Positions 8,712-17,347 of a DNA stretch of 64,000 bases are shown here, piece by piece. The notes under the pieces were generated by a model. That model searched no databases and had not been told where the DNA came from. It saw nothing but the letters and a program-made list of their open reading frames with translations. The DNA comes from Andreprevotia sp. IGB-42. Lineage in GTDB: Bacteria > Pseudomonadota > Gammaproteobacteria > Burkholderiales > Chitinibacteraceae. The stretch's first letter is position 1, and each line of letters starts with the position of its first letter. The DNA lies in NCBI RefSeq assembly GCF_009848685.1, contig NZ_WXTX01000004.1, positions 310,001-374,000 on the forward strand. Reading direction: 5' to 3'. The translations under genes and the position numbers were made by a program.

Positions 8712-9308
8712 ATGTTGATCCGCAAACTGTTCAAATTTGAAAACGCGCACATCGTGCGCAACTGCTCCAGCGATCGCTGCCGGCGCTCGATTCACGGCCA
8801 CAGCTACAAGGTGGAAGTGCTGCTGGAAGCACACGCGCTGGATCACGGGCAGATGGTGTATGACTTTGGCTTGATGAAGGGCACGATCAAGGATGTGATC
8901 GATGCGTTTGACCATGCGATCTGTTATTGGGATAAGGACGACGCCGAGTACATCCGGCTATGCCAGCAGTTTTCGGCCCGCCATATTGCTTTGCCGGTGT
9001 CTCCGTCGGCCGAGCAGTTTGCACGGCTGTTCTTCGTACTGATCGATGCCATCCTCAAGCAGACGGTGATGAAGAACAACGAGGCGGACGTGCTGCTGCA
9101 TTCGGTAATCGCCCACGAAACCGATACCGGCTACGCGCAGGCCTTCCGCGATGACGCCTACAACCCGCGCATGGGCCTGATCAAGCTGGAAGAGATCTTG
9201 TTTTCCGAGCAGATCCGCGCCGAATGGGGCGACCCGCAACTGTACGATAAGCTGCTGGCCGGCACGCCGCTGATCAATCCGGATGTGGCGCTGCAAGTGC
9301 AGCCCTGA
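8712..9308 (+). CDS. queD: 6-carboxytetrahydropterin synthase (QueD)-like PTPS-family protein
   Basis: 198 residues with GAGGAAA before the ATG. The family converts dihydroneopterin triphosphate to 6-carboxytetrahydropterin in queuosine synthesis, or makes pyruvoyl-tetrahydropterin. Zinc ligands fit H13 (FENAHIVRN), H28 and H30 (SIHGHSY); a catalytic cysteine may be C18 or C23; a DH pair appears in AFDHAICYW and a glutamate in SPSAEQFARLFF. E. coli QueD has about 120 residues, so this is a longer variant with C18-x4-C23 before the HGH motif and an extended C-terminus. No other queuosine genes are nearby, so the exact reaction is inferred from the family. Confidence 0.8.
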   Translation: MLIRKLFKFENAHIVRNCSSDRCRRSIHGHSYKVEVLLEAHALDHGQMVYDFGLMKGTIKDVIDAFDHAICYWDKDDAEYIRLCQQFSARHIALPVSPSAEQFARLFFVLIDAILKQTVMKNNEADVLLHSVIAHETDTGYAQAFRDDAYNPRMGLIKLEEILFSEQIRAEWGDPQLYDKLLAGTPLINPDVALQVQP

Positions 9309-9347
9309 CAGGCGCTCCGATCGTCTTCATTCAGGGCGCGGCTTAGG

Positions 9348-10457
9348 TCACCAGTGATCGCCGTGCCCGCCACGACGCAGTACCAGACACAACAGGATGA
9401 TGATGGCGCCGTACGGCCATATATCTCCGATCACGGCGGCCAGCCCGGAAAAATGCATCAGGTGGCCGTAGTGCCAGCGGAACAGCGGCAGCGTAGCCGA
9501 GAGCTGTGGTGACAACGGCCAGATCCAGCTCACCGCCGCCGCCGCAGCCAAGGCCAGCACGCCGCACAGTGCGCGCCAGCGCCATTGCAGCCGCCACAAC
9601 CCCCACAGCAATACACTACCCGCCACGCCCCCGATCACCACGTTGCGGTTGACCCAGGCAAAGAACTGCGCCGGTTGCAGCAGCATGCCGGCAAACGCCA
9701 GTTTGACCACCAGCGCGGTGAGCAGCGTGATGCGGATGGCTGCGGGTACCTCGCGCGGGTGGCGCATCAACGTCGCCACGAACAGCGCCACACCCACCAT
9801 CTGCAGCATCATGCCACCGGCTTCGAGCAGATGCAGGAACAGCTCTGCATTGGCAATGGGCGAATCGAACGGCTGCGGCAAGCCGCGCGCCTCCACCACC
9901 ACCCCCAGGAAAGGCACGGTAGGATCAAACTGGGTGACAAACCACAAGCCCAGCCAGACCACGCCCCATTCCACTGCCGTACCTTCGCGCATATGGCTAT
10001 AGCGGTATACCTGCCAGCGCCGCTGCCAGCTGCGGCTGGATAGCAATAATGCCAGCAGGCCGCCCAGCAGCGCACCGAAACCATTGCTGAGGATATCCAG
10101 ATTGGAGGCAATCCGGCCCGGAATGAATTGCTGGATGAATTCCACCGCTCCCGATAGCAGCGCGCCAGCCACGGCTGCCACCAGCCATGAGATACCACGC
10201 TTGCGCACCGTGAGCCCTACACCCACGCCAACCGGCACATAGGCCAGCACGTTCACCAGGTTATCGAACAGCGTGAAGTAATACGGCAGCGGATAGGTGT
10301 AAAAGGCAAGAACCGGCTCGCCAGTAAAACGCCAGCCAGAGAACGGATAGAAGCTGACCACCAGGATGACCAGCAAATAGCAGATCAGGAAAAAGCGCGA
10401 TACGCGAGACGGCGCAACGTCGCGGGCAAGGTAGGCGATGGGGGGAAAGGCACGCAT
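9348..10457 (-). CDS. VanZ-like integral membrane protein
   Basis: 369 residues from the ATG at 10457; the frame is open 27 codons further, but that stretch overlaps the terminator of potF and looks non-coding. The first half matches the VanZ family: an N-terminal membrane segment ending in SFYPFSGWRF, then FDNLVNVLAYVPVGV and the conserved VEFIQQFIPGR followed by SNLDILSNGFGALLG. The second half adds several more hydrophobic segments and resembles betaproteobacterial VanZ-like proteins. VanZ itself gives low-level teicoplanin resistance; for proteins of this length the function is unknown. It converges on queD and no ribosome binding site is obvious. Confidence 0.85.
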   Translation of the reverse strand: MRAFPPIAYLARDVAPSRVSRFFLICYLLVILVVSFYPFSGWRFTGEPVLAFYTYPLPYYFTLFDNLVNVLAYVPVGVGVGLTVRKRGISWLVAAVAGALLSGAVEFIQQFIPGRIASNLDILSNGFGALLGGLLALLLSSRSWQRRWQVYRYSHMREGTAVEWGVVWLGLWFVTQFDPTVPFLGVVVEARGLPQPFDSPIANAELFLHLLEAGGMMLQMVGVALFVATLMRHPREVPAAIRITLLTALVVKLAFAGMLLQPAQFFAWVNRNVVIGGVAGSVLLWGLWRLQWRWRALCGVLALAAAAAVSWIWPLSPQLSATLPLFRWHYGHLMHFSGLAAVIGDIWPYGAIIILLCLVLRRGGHGDHW

Positions 10458-10504
10458 CGTCGTCTGGGTGGCTTTGAGAGCGGGATCGAATCCGGATCGG
10501 CATA

Positions 10505-10535
10505 GAAAAAAGGGGCGACCTTGCGGCCACCCCTT
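10505..10535 (-). terminator. Rho-independent terminator of potF
   Basis: Minus strand: AAGGGGTGGCC, loop GCAA, GGTCGCCCCTT followed by TTTTT. Eleven pairs form when two G-U wobbles are allowed. It lies 36 bases after the potF stop. Confidence 0.82.
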
Positions 10536-10571
10536 CATTCTAACGCGGACTAAGCAAAACCCACGTTGCTC

Positions 10572-11630
10572 TTACCTGGACGTTTTCACTTGCGTCCACA
10601 GTTTGTTCAGGTCACGCAGCTGCTTGCCTTCCAGCGCGTTGAGCTGTTGCAGCTTTTTCAGCGCGGCCGCATCCGGGAACACGGCGCTGATCTTCTGGAT
10701 TTCCGGCTGCACGAACTTGGCAGCCGCCGCATTCGGGTTGCCCGAACCGATCATGTTGGTGAGATCGGCCGCGTTCTTGCCATCAAGCATGAAGTTGATG
10801 AACTTGTGGGCCAGATCCGCGCGCGGCGCGTTTTTCAGGATCATCACATTGTCTACCGACAGCGTGTTGCCTTCCTTCTGCAGATTATAAGCAATGCCGA
10901 AGGGGCGCTTGGCGGCCTTGGCATCGATGTTGGCCTGGAACATGTCGCTGGAATAGCCATGCGCTACCCAGATATTACCCAAGGTCAGCTCCTTGATATA
11001 GCTCTGGCCGTTGAACGCCGCCCAATATGGCTTGGCCGCCTTGATGGTTTCAGCAGCTTTCTTCCACTCGTCCGGATTGACCGAGTTGGCCGAGTAACCG
11101 TTGTACATCAGCGCAGCGGCGAACACTTCGCGGCTGTCATCCAGCACGGTGACCTTGCCCTTGACCTTCTCCAGCACCTTCGGATCGAAGATCAGCGCCC
11201 AGCTCGACGCATCAACACCCAGCTCCTTGAGCTTCTTGTCGTTGTAGCCGATCAGCGTGGTGGTGAATGCGTACGGCACCGAGAACTTGTTGCCGGCATC
11301 GAACTGGCTGTTCAGGAACGAAGCGTTCACGTTCTTGAAGTTGGGCAGCTTGGCCTTGTCCAGCGGCTGCACCAGGTTTTGCTTGGTGAGCGGCGGAATG
11401 GCGAAGCCGGTAGGGATCACCACATCGTAGCCCTTGGCACCGGCCGACAGCTTGGCCAGCATTTCTTCCATGGCGCCGTAGTAATCTTGCACCACGCGGC
11501 ACTTGCAGTCCGCTTCGAACCGCTTCACGGTTTCCGGCGCGATATAGTTGTTCCAGTTGTATACGTGCAACACGTCTTCCGCCTGGGCAACGCCAGTGGC
11601 CAGACACAAGGCCAGCAACAGTTTTTTCAT
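10572..11630 (-). CDS. potF: Putrescine/spermidine-binding periplasmic protein of an ABC transporter
   Basis: 352 residues with a signal peptide (MKKLLLALCLATGVAQA, cleavage before ED). The mature N-terminus DVLHVYNWNNYIAPETVKRFE is the PotD/PotF hallmark, and GYDVVIPTGFAI and SVPYAFTTTLIGYN are family motifs. PotF captures putrescine or spermidine and delivers it to the PotGHI membrane complex. Here potG, potH and potI lie upstream on the same strand, but 2.6 kb of CRISPR and broken cas3 sequence separate potI from potF. potF has its own terminator and a candidate promoter, so it seems to be expressed separately. Putrescine versus spermidine preference cannot be read from the sequence. Confidence 0.92.
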   Translation of the reverse strand: MKKLLLALCLATGVAQAEDVLHVYNWNNYIAPETVKRFEADCKCRVVQDYYGAMEEMLAKLSAGAKGYDVVIPTGFAIPPLTKQNLVQPLDKAKLPNFKNVNASFLNSQFDAGNKFSVPYAFTTTLIGYNDKKLKELGVDASSWALIFDPKVLEKVKGKVTVLDDSREVFAAALMYNGYSANSVNPDEWKKAAETIKAAKPYWAAFNGQSYIKELTLGNIWVAHGYSSDMFQANIDAKAAKRPFGIAYNLQKEGNTLSVDNVMILKNAPRADLAHKFINFMLDGKNAADLTNMIGSGNPNAAAAKFVQPEIQKISAVFPDAAALKKLQQLNALEGKQLRDLNKLWTQVKTSR

Positions 11631-11707
11631 CGCTCTAACAACCCCTGAAAATGAATAAAAAGCCAGAAAATCGGGCGCGGAACCGGGGTACCGCGGGTGT
11701 GAGGATA

Positions 11708-11735
11708 ATTATGCCTTAAACATCCGGGATGTAAG
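11708..11735 (-). promoter_or_regulatory. Candidate sigma70 promoter for potF
   Basis: On the minus strand CTTACA (-35, 4 of 6 matches) is followed after 16 bases by CATAAT (-10, 5 of 6). It sits between the far end of the CRISPR array and potF, about 78 bases before the start codon. Confidence 0.38.
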
Positions 11736-11825
11736 TTGCTGGAGCGCGGCGACATGGGCGCGGCGGGCCCGAATGGCGACCAGTTTATTAGGGGACTGGG
11801 CGCCACTTGGTTATACCTCGGAGTG

Positions 11826-12403
11826 CGGTTCAGCCCCGTTAATGCAGGAAACAAACGTCGGCACCTTCTTCCACCGCGCCGGAATCCGGTTCATCCCCGC
11901 TGGTGCGGGGAACAGGAACATATCAACCTGACCACGGTAAAACGCCGCGGTTCATCCCCGCTGGTGCGGGGAACAGCCGAGTTTTTTCCAGATCGCCTGG
12001 CGTTGTTTCGGTTCATCCCCGCTGGTGCGGGGAACAGTCCACCAGGTCTTTGGCTGCTGCTTCCAACACCGGTTCATCCCCGCTGGTGCGGGGAACAGCG
12101 ACCGCCAGCCGGTTCTATCGCAGGTGGCGCCGGTTCATCCCCGCTGGTGCGGGGAACAGATCGCCACCGAAAGGCTGGGCGAGGAAGACCACGGTTCATC
12201 CCCGCTGGTGCGGGGAACAGCTGGCCCACGAGCTGACGCACGCCGCTGCCGGCGGTTCATCCCCGCTGGTGCGGGGAACAGCCCACGGAACAGGTTGATG
12301 TGCGTTTCGGGGTCGGTTCATCCCCGCTGGTGCGGGGAACAGCTCCCGGCGCTGCTCCAACTCGGCAATACGCGCGGTTCATCCCCGCTGGTGCGGGGAA
12401 CAG
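11826..12403 (-). CRISPR. Type I-E CRISPR array, 10 repeats and 9 spacers
   Basis: A 29-base repeat (plus strand starts CGGTTCATCCCCGC, ends GCGGGGAACAG) recurs with an exact 61-base period at 11887, 11948, 12009, 12070, 12131, 12192, 12253, 12314 and 12375; these nine copies are identical. A tenth, degenerate copy at 11826-11854 matches 22 of 29 positions. All nine spacers are 32 bases and differ from each other. The repeat is close to the E. coli type I-E consensus. The minus-strand orientation, with the degenerate repeat at the far (trailer) end, puts the leader side at 12404, where truncated cas3 sequence begins instead of a leader. No cas1, cas2 or cascade genes are in the window. Confidence 0.98.
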
Positions 12404-14056
12404 TCCACCCGGCGCTTCACCTGTTCACGCGTGGCGCAGGCATGCGTTTCGACCACATCGCCAGTGACCTGCGTGGCAAGGGGGTAACGTGCATCTGGCG
12501 AAATCGGTGCGTCAACGCCCAGCCCACGCTGGAAGGCAGACAGCAGTTTGGCACGGGTGGTGGCGGGTACGGTCGCGGACAACAGGATGGCAGACCCGCC
12601 CTGCCGCGCATGTGCGGCGAGCAGTTTTTCCAGCAGCTCGATCATATACGGGTCATACGCGTGGACTTCATCAATGATCAGCACCTTGCGCGCCAATCCC
12701 AGCAGCCGCAGCGCCTGATGCCGTACCGGCAACGCAACCAGCAGTGCCTGGTCGATCGACCCCCACGCCGATATCCGCCAGTAGTGCCTTTTTGCGGTTG
12801 TCGGCCAGCCACGCGTTGCATTGCAGCGTGGCGCTGGGTTCATCCTGCGCGTAGCCCCTATCCCGCGGCTGGATGGACTGCTGGAAATCCGCGATCAGGT
12901 CGCGCGCGCCATGGGCCAGCATGATCGAGGGCCGTTCACCCTCCTGATAGAAGCCACGATAGACATTGCCTACCCGCTGGTACATCTGGTTGGCAGTTGC
13001 CATGGTGGGCAGGCCGAAATAGAAACCATGTGCCAGCCCTTGTGCCATCAGGCGGTGCGCCAGGATCAGCGCGGCCTCGGTCTTGCCAGCACCGGTTACG
13101 TCTTCCAGCAGGAACAATTGCGGCCCGCTGCCGAGCTGCACGCTCGCGGCATGGCGTTGCAACGGGGTGGGCTCATGCAGGTAATGAAACAGCCGGGTCA
13201 GGTGCGCTGCGCCGGGGAAAGGTGCAACAGCATGTGCACCAACACCGGCCGCAGCCACGGCCCGCGCGGCGGCCGGCTGCGCAACCTGCTGCCAGTAATC
13301 AGCCAGCGAGTGGGTAGGCCGGTCATGATAAGGAAAATGCTGCTGGTCCGACCCCAGCCAATCGGCCAGTACGGCCAGCCCGGCCAGGAGCCAGCTGTGC
13401 CGCTGCAACGCCTGGTGTTGCTGCCTGGTGGGTGCCGGCAACTGAACGGGCAGCAGCAGGCCGGCTACGTCGGCAACAAACCTGGTGGCGACGTCGATAT
13501 CTTCATCCACGAAGAAATCTTCGATCGACAAGCTGCTACGCTCATCCTTCGGCGGCATGCCATGGTGCCCGGTAACGATCTTGATCCAGTCAGCCCAATA
13601 TCCATTGGCAGGATCTGCAAGCAGCCCGGGCGGCAGTTGGCTGACAAGCGCCTGCTGCCACAGCAAACAGCCCAGCGTATCGTGGCGTTGCGTGTAGCAA
13701 CGCTGCCCCACCTTGCCGGCGACAAGATCAGGTGACAAATCCTTTGCCAGCAACTGGAATACCCTGGCAAATTTGCCGAGGTCATGCAGCACCAGAAAAA
13801 ACACCAGCAACGCACGGAGCTGCGTAGCGCTCAGGCCCAGTTCGGCAGCAATCCCATCCAGCGCCAGGCCAAGCCGCTGCAACAACACATCGCCAACCGC
13901 CGCGACATCCAGGCAATGGTAGGCAAGCAGGTGATAGCGTACGGCCGCTTCAAGCGGCTTGGCCTTGCCCCAGTATTGCCAGTATGTGGCGCCCACGAAC
14001 ACCCCCTTCTGTGTAGGACGAATCCTAACGCTGCCGGCACTTTTCTTGCAAAACAC
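12404..14056 (-). pseudogene. cas3: cas3 (type I-E nuclease-helicase), frameshifted and 3'-truncated
   Basis: Cas3 normally degrades target DNA with an HD nuclease and an SF2 helicase. Counting from the GTG at 14056 (a later GTG at VFVGATYWQYWGKA is an alternative start), H47, H91-D92, H164-H165 and D232 fit the HD domain, and DVTGAGKTEA at 319-328 is the Walker A motif. Near codon 431 the frame breaks in a run of five C (plus strand 12760-12764): removing one base joins ALLADIGVG to SIDQALLVALPVRHQALRLL. After the shift come LIIDEVHAYD (motif II) and LSATVPATTR (motif III). The sequence then ends at 12404, exactly at the first CRISPR repeat, and the chimeric frame stops inside that repeat. 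The second RecA-like domain and C-terminal domain, about 300 residues or more, are missing. A/T-rich DNA upstream may hold its promoter. Confidence 0.93.
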
Positions 14057-14203
14057 AAAATATATTCAATCCATGCTTTTCAATTAAATTTCCAAAAAAG
14101 TCAGAATTTGCACGCCAAAATCCCATACCGGCCATGTACGTATTTCAGGCCATCGCCATAAAAAACCTTTCATAACAGCAACATACCGGCACGGAACACG
14201 CGC

Positions 14204-14222
14204 TGTAGCTGGCATGACTACA
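14204..14222. repeat. Intergenic palindrome, copy B (TGTAG...CTACA)
   Basis: TGTAG, 9 bases, CTACA, preceded by GCGC; compare copy A at 8247-8269. It lies just beyond the potI terminator in the 230-base gap between potI and cas3. Confidence 0.4.
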
Positions 14223-14225
14223 AAG

Positions 14226-14251
14226 AAAAGGGCTCCGTCCGGAGCCCTTTT
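14226..14251 (-). terminator. Rho-independent terminator of the potG-potH-potI operon
   Basis: A perfect 11-base stem AAAAGGGCTCC / GGAGCCCTTTT with a 4-base loop, 36 bases beyond the potI stop. The T run serves the minus strand; because of its symmetry it could act in both directions. Confidence 0.87.
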
Positions 14252-14286
14252 GCCTGCAGGTCACTGTGCTTCAATTACAACAACCG

Positions 14287-15066
14287 TCAATCTCCTGCCC
14301 GCAACGCACTCGGCGCCACCTTGCTCACAATCAGGATCAGCGACAAGGTCAGCAACATCAGCAAGGTGGAGACCGCGTTCACTTCGGGGTTGAGTTTTAC
14401 CGGTACCTTCACGCGGCTGTAGATTTCCAGCGGCAGCGTGTTGGAGCCCACGCCGGCGGTGAAGAAGGAGATCACGAAGTCGTCGATCGACAGCGTGAAC
14501 GCCATCAGCGCGCCGGCGATGATGCCGGGCATGATCAGCGGCAGCGTGATGCGGCGGAAGGCGGTGATGGGGCTGGCGCCCAAGTCGCGCGCGGCTTCCA
14601 CCAGCGATTCGTCCATGCCCTGCAGCCGCGAGCGCACCACGATGGCCACAAAGCCGATGCAGAAGGCAATGTGCGACAGCGTGATCGATACCAGCCCCAG
14701 CGTCATGTTGAGCATCACGAAGAAGATCAGCAGCGATACGCCCATCAGGATTTCCGGGATGGCGATCGGGGTAAGCACCAGCACCGGCAGCAGGCGCAGC
14801 CGGTACTTGTACATGGCGTAGCCGGCCAGCGTGCCCAGCACGGTGGCCACCACGCAGGTGACGAAGCCGATCAGCAGCGTGTGCGTGGCGGCTTCGATCA
14901 TCACATCGTCCCTGAACAGCAGCCGGTACCAGTCCAGGGTGAAGCCCACCCATTCGGCATTGAGCGCCGAATCGTTGAACGAGAACGCCACCACGATGGC
15001 CAGCGGCAGATACAGGAAGGCATAGACGACGATGGCGGCGCCCCATACCCAGCGGGAAACTTTCAT
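14287..15066 (-). CDS. potI: Polyamine ABC transporter permease PotI
   Basis: 259 residues with about six membrane segments. The EAA loop that contacts the ATPase reads VEAARDLGASPITAFRRITL. The last third carries the PotC/PotI-type LSIDDFVISFFTAG. It pairs with PotH in the membrane to import putrescine or spermidine. Its start overlaps the potH stop by four bases (ATGA), so translation is coupled. A terminator follows, after which the cas3 remnant begins, which marks the downstream end of the operon. Confidence 0.93.
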   Translation of the reverse strand: MKVSRWVWGAAIVVYAFLYLPLAIVVAFSFNDSALNAEWVGFTLDWYRLLFRDDVMIEAATHTLLIGFVTCVVATVLGTLAGYAMYKYRLRLLPVLVLTPIAIPEILMGVSLLIFFVMLNMTLGLVSITLSHIAFCIGFVAIVVRSRLQGMDESLVEAARDLGASPITAFRRITLPLIMPGIIAGALMAFTLSIDDFVISFFTAGVGSNTLPLEIYSRVKVPVKLNPEVNAVSTLLMLLTLSLILIVSKVAPSALRAGD

Positions 15067-15989
15067 GCGCGCTCCTTCTTGCTTCTGCCGGCCCAGCCGG
15101 CAATGGCGGCCATCAGCAGCACGCTGAGCGTGAGCATGATGGAAAGTACCGAGCCGAACGGCCAGTCGCGGCTATCCAGGAACTGCTGCTTGATCAGGTT
15201 GCCGATCATGATGCTGTTGGTGCCACCCAAAAGATCGGGGATGGCAAACATGCCCAGCGCGGGGATGAACACCAGCGCGGTGCCAGCCCATACGCCCGGC
15301 AGGCTCAGCGGCCAGGTAATGCGCCAGAAGCGCTGCCAGGCATTGGCACCCAGGTCTTGCGCGGCATCGAGCAAGGCCATGTCGTGCTTTTCCAGGTTGG
15401 CGTACAGCGGCAGCACCATGAAGGGCAGGTGCACGTACACCAGGCCGATGATCACCGCAAACTGCGAAAACAGCAGCGACACCGGTTCGATGCCCACCAG
15501 CGCCAGCAGGTGGTTGAGCGCCACACTGAAGTAGCTTTGCGGGCCAAGGATGATCATCCACGCGTACACGCGGATCAGGAAGTTGGACCAGAACGGCAGG
15601 ATCACCAGCAGCACCAAGAGATCACGCGTTTTCTTGTTGCTGCGTGCGATCAGCCACGCCAGCGGATAGGCCAGCACGATGCAGATGAGGGTGGTGATGC
15701 CCGCATACCAGAATGACTTGAGAAACAGCTCGGCGTAGATGCTGTCTTCAAAAAAGCGGCCGAAGTTTTCGAAAGTGATGAAATCGTGCCAGTTGCCGGC
15801 GTTGATCAGTACTTCGGTCTTGCCGGCATCGTCGGTTTGCAGCAGCGGCAGCAGGCCGCCGTAATCACCGGGGATGCGGAACGCGGCAAACACCATGATC
15901 AGCGTGGGCGCGGCAAAGAAAATCAGCAGATACAGCAGCGGCGGCCCGGAAATCAGCCACCGGCTTAGCCGGCTGGAAAGGTTACGCAT
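15063..15989 (-). CDS. potH: Polyamine ABC transporter permease PotH
   Basis: 308 residues with about six membrane segments (first at residues 15-37, PPLLYLLIFFAAPTLIMVF). The EAA loop reads LLDAAQDLGANAWQRFWRIT and is followed by LPGVWAGTALVFIPALGMF, typical of the PotB/PotH family. It is one half of the membrane channel. It lies 12 bases after potG and overlaps potI, so the three form a tight operon on the minus strand. Confidence 0.93.
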   Translation of the reverse strand: MRNLSSRLSRWLISGPPLLYLLIFFAAPTLIMVFAAFRIPGDYGGLLPLLQTDDAGKTEVLINAGNWHDFITFENFGRFFEDSIYAELFLKSFWYAGITTLICIVLAYPLAWLIARSNKKTRDLLVLLVILPFWSNFLIRVYAWMIILGPQSYFSVALNHLLALVGIEPVSLLFSQFAVIIGLVYVHLPFMVLPLYANLEKHDMALLDAAQDLGANAWQRFWRITWPLSLPGVWAGTALVFIPALGMFAIPDLLGGTNSIMIGNLIKQQFLDSRDWPFGSVLSIMLTLSVLLMAAIAGWAGRSKKERA

Positions 15990-16001
15990 CGCAGCTACTC
16001 C

Positions 16002-17087
16002 TTAGCCGAGCAGGAAGTGGCCGGCATCGAAGCGCCATGCCAGCTCTACCGCATCGTTGTCGTCAAAGAAGCGGGCCCGGCCCGGCGCGGAGTTGGGCAG
16101 CATGGTTTCCACCAGCGTGCCGTTTTCCAGCTCGACGATATAGATGGTCACGTCACCCAGGTACAGGCAATCGTGCACCTTGCCCTTGAAGTGCACTTCG
16201 TCCGCATCGTGCGTGACTGCGGCGGCCAGGCGGATTTTTTCCGGGCGCAGCGTGAGCGTACCGCTCTGCCCCACCTGCGCGCCTTCCACCGGCAGCGCTT
16301 CGCACAGGCCCACGCCGGGGATTTCCAGCTTCATGCGGCTGCCGCCCACTTCCGCCACCTTGGCATCCAGCAGGTTGCACTGGCCGATGAAATCGGCCAC
16401 GAAGCGATTCTTCGGATAGCTGTAGATGGTTTCCGGCGCATCCAGCTGTGCCACTTCGCCCTTGTTCATCACCGCGATGCGGTGGCTCAGTGCCAGCGCT
16501 TCGCCCTGATCGTGCGTGACGTACACAAAGGTGATGCCCACTTCTTTCTGCAGGTTGATCAGCTCCAGCTGCATTTCTTCCCGCAGCTTGGCATCCAGTG
16601 CGGACAACGGCTCATCCAGCAGCAAGAGGCGCGGGCGGTTGACGAGGGCACGGGCGATGGCCACGCGCTGGCGCTGGCCGCCAGAGAGTTCATGCGGCAG
16701 GCGCTTGGCAAACTGCTGCAGGCGCACGTCTTCCAGCACTTCATCCACACGGGCGGGGATATCGGCCTTGGCCACGCCGGCCATCTGCAGCGGGAAGGCA
16801 ATGTTCTGCGCCACGGTCATGTGCGGAAACAGCGCATAGCTCTGGAATACCGTGTGCACCGGGCGTTTTTCCGGCGGCACCTGGCTCATGTCCTTGCCAT
16901 CGAGCAGGATCTGCCCGGCGTTGGGTTGCTCGAAGCCGGCCAGCATGCGCAGCAGCGTGGTCTTGCCGCAGCCCGACGGCCCCAGCAACGTGAAAAACTC
17001 GCCGGCTTCCACCGACAGGCTCACATGATTGACGGCGGTAAAGTCGCCAAAGGTCTTCACCACGTCACGGATTTCGAGCAGCGCCAT
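16002..17087 (-). CDS. potG: Polyamine ABC transporter ATP-binding protein PotG
   Basis: 361 residues from the ATG at 17087; the frame continues 72 codons upstream, but family members start near MALLEIRDVVKTFGDFTAVN. Walker A GPSGCGKT is at 36-43, the ABC signature LSGGQRQR starts at 134, and [12 protein letters not shown] is the Walker B and D-loop. A C-terminal TOBE-like region (TLRPEKIRL onward) fits polyamine importers. It energises PotHI with PotF as binding protein. It is the first gene of the potGHI operon, whose promoter must lie in the 260 bases shared with divergent dgt. No clear ribosome binding site was seen. Confidence 0.92.
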   Translation of the reverse strand: MALLEIRDVVKTFGDFTAVNHVSLSVEAGEFFTLLGPSGCGKTTLLRMLAGFEQPNAGQILLDGKDMSQVPPEKRPVHTVFQSYALFPHMTVAQNIAFPLQMAGVAKADIPARVDEVLEDVRLQQFAKRLPHELSGGQRQRVAIARALVNRPRLLLLDEPLSALDAKLREEMQLELINLQKEVGITFVYVTHDQGEALALSHRIAVMNKGEVAQLDAPETIYSYPKNRFVADFIGQCNLLDAKVAEVGGSRMKLEIPGVGLCEALPVEGAQVGQSGTLTLRPEKIRLAAAVTHDADEVHFKGKVHDCLYLGDVTIYIVELENGTLVETMLPNSAPGRARFFDDNDAVELAWRFDAGHFLLG

Positions 17088-17302
17088 CGCAGCATTCGTC
17101 CCAAGTAAAATTTTGCGGGCGATTCTAACAAAATCCACCCCTGCGGGCAGGGTTAAACAGGCGTTTTCCTGCCAGCCGGAGCACGGGCTGGCCACACGCC
17201 AGCGCAACGCCGGCCCAACTGTTGGCAATTGCCCACAACAGCCGATGCACGCGCCAGCGTGGTGATTTGCCAGATCGATGCAAAGCCGCCACATGGGCCG
17301 CA

Positions 17303-17308
17303 TATAAT
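17303..17308 (+). promoter_or_regulatory. Consensus -10 box (TATAAT) upstream of dgt
   Basis: A perfect TATAAT lies 39 bases before the dgt start. The -35 region at 17-19 bases spacing (around GATGCAAAG) is weak. Confidence 0.4.
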
Positions 17309-17347
17309 CGGGCCATCAACCTACCCCCACAGCGAGCAACCCCGGCA

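Noticed and set aside
12404-12435. The first 32 bases beyond the last repeat as a tenth spacer
   Set aside because: No repeat follows at the expected position (12436), and the bases continue the Cas3 reading frame (ATREQVKRRV).
11736-12924. Several plus-strand frames across the CRISPR array with repeated RFIPAGAGN-like peptides
   Set aside because: They are translations of the CRISPR repeats, a well-known source of false proteins.
14057-14203. A/T-rich DNA upstream of cas3 as a mobile-element end
   Set aside because: No terminal inverted repeats, target duplication or transposase remnant seen; it is more simply a promoter region.
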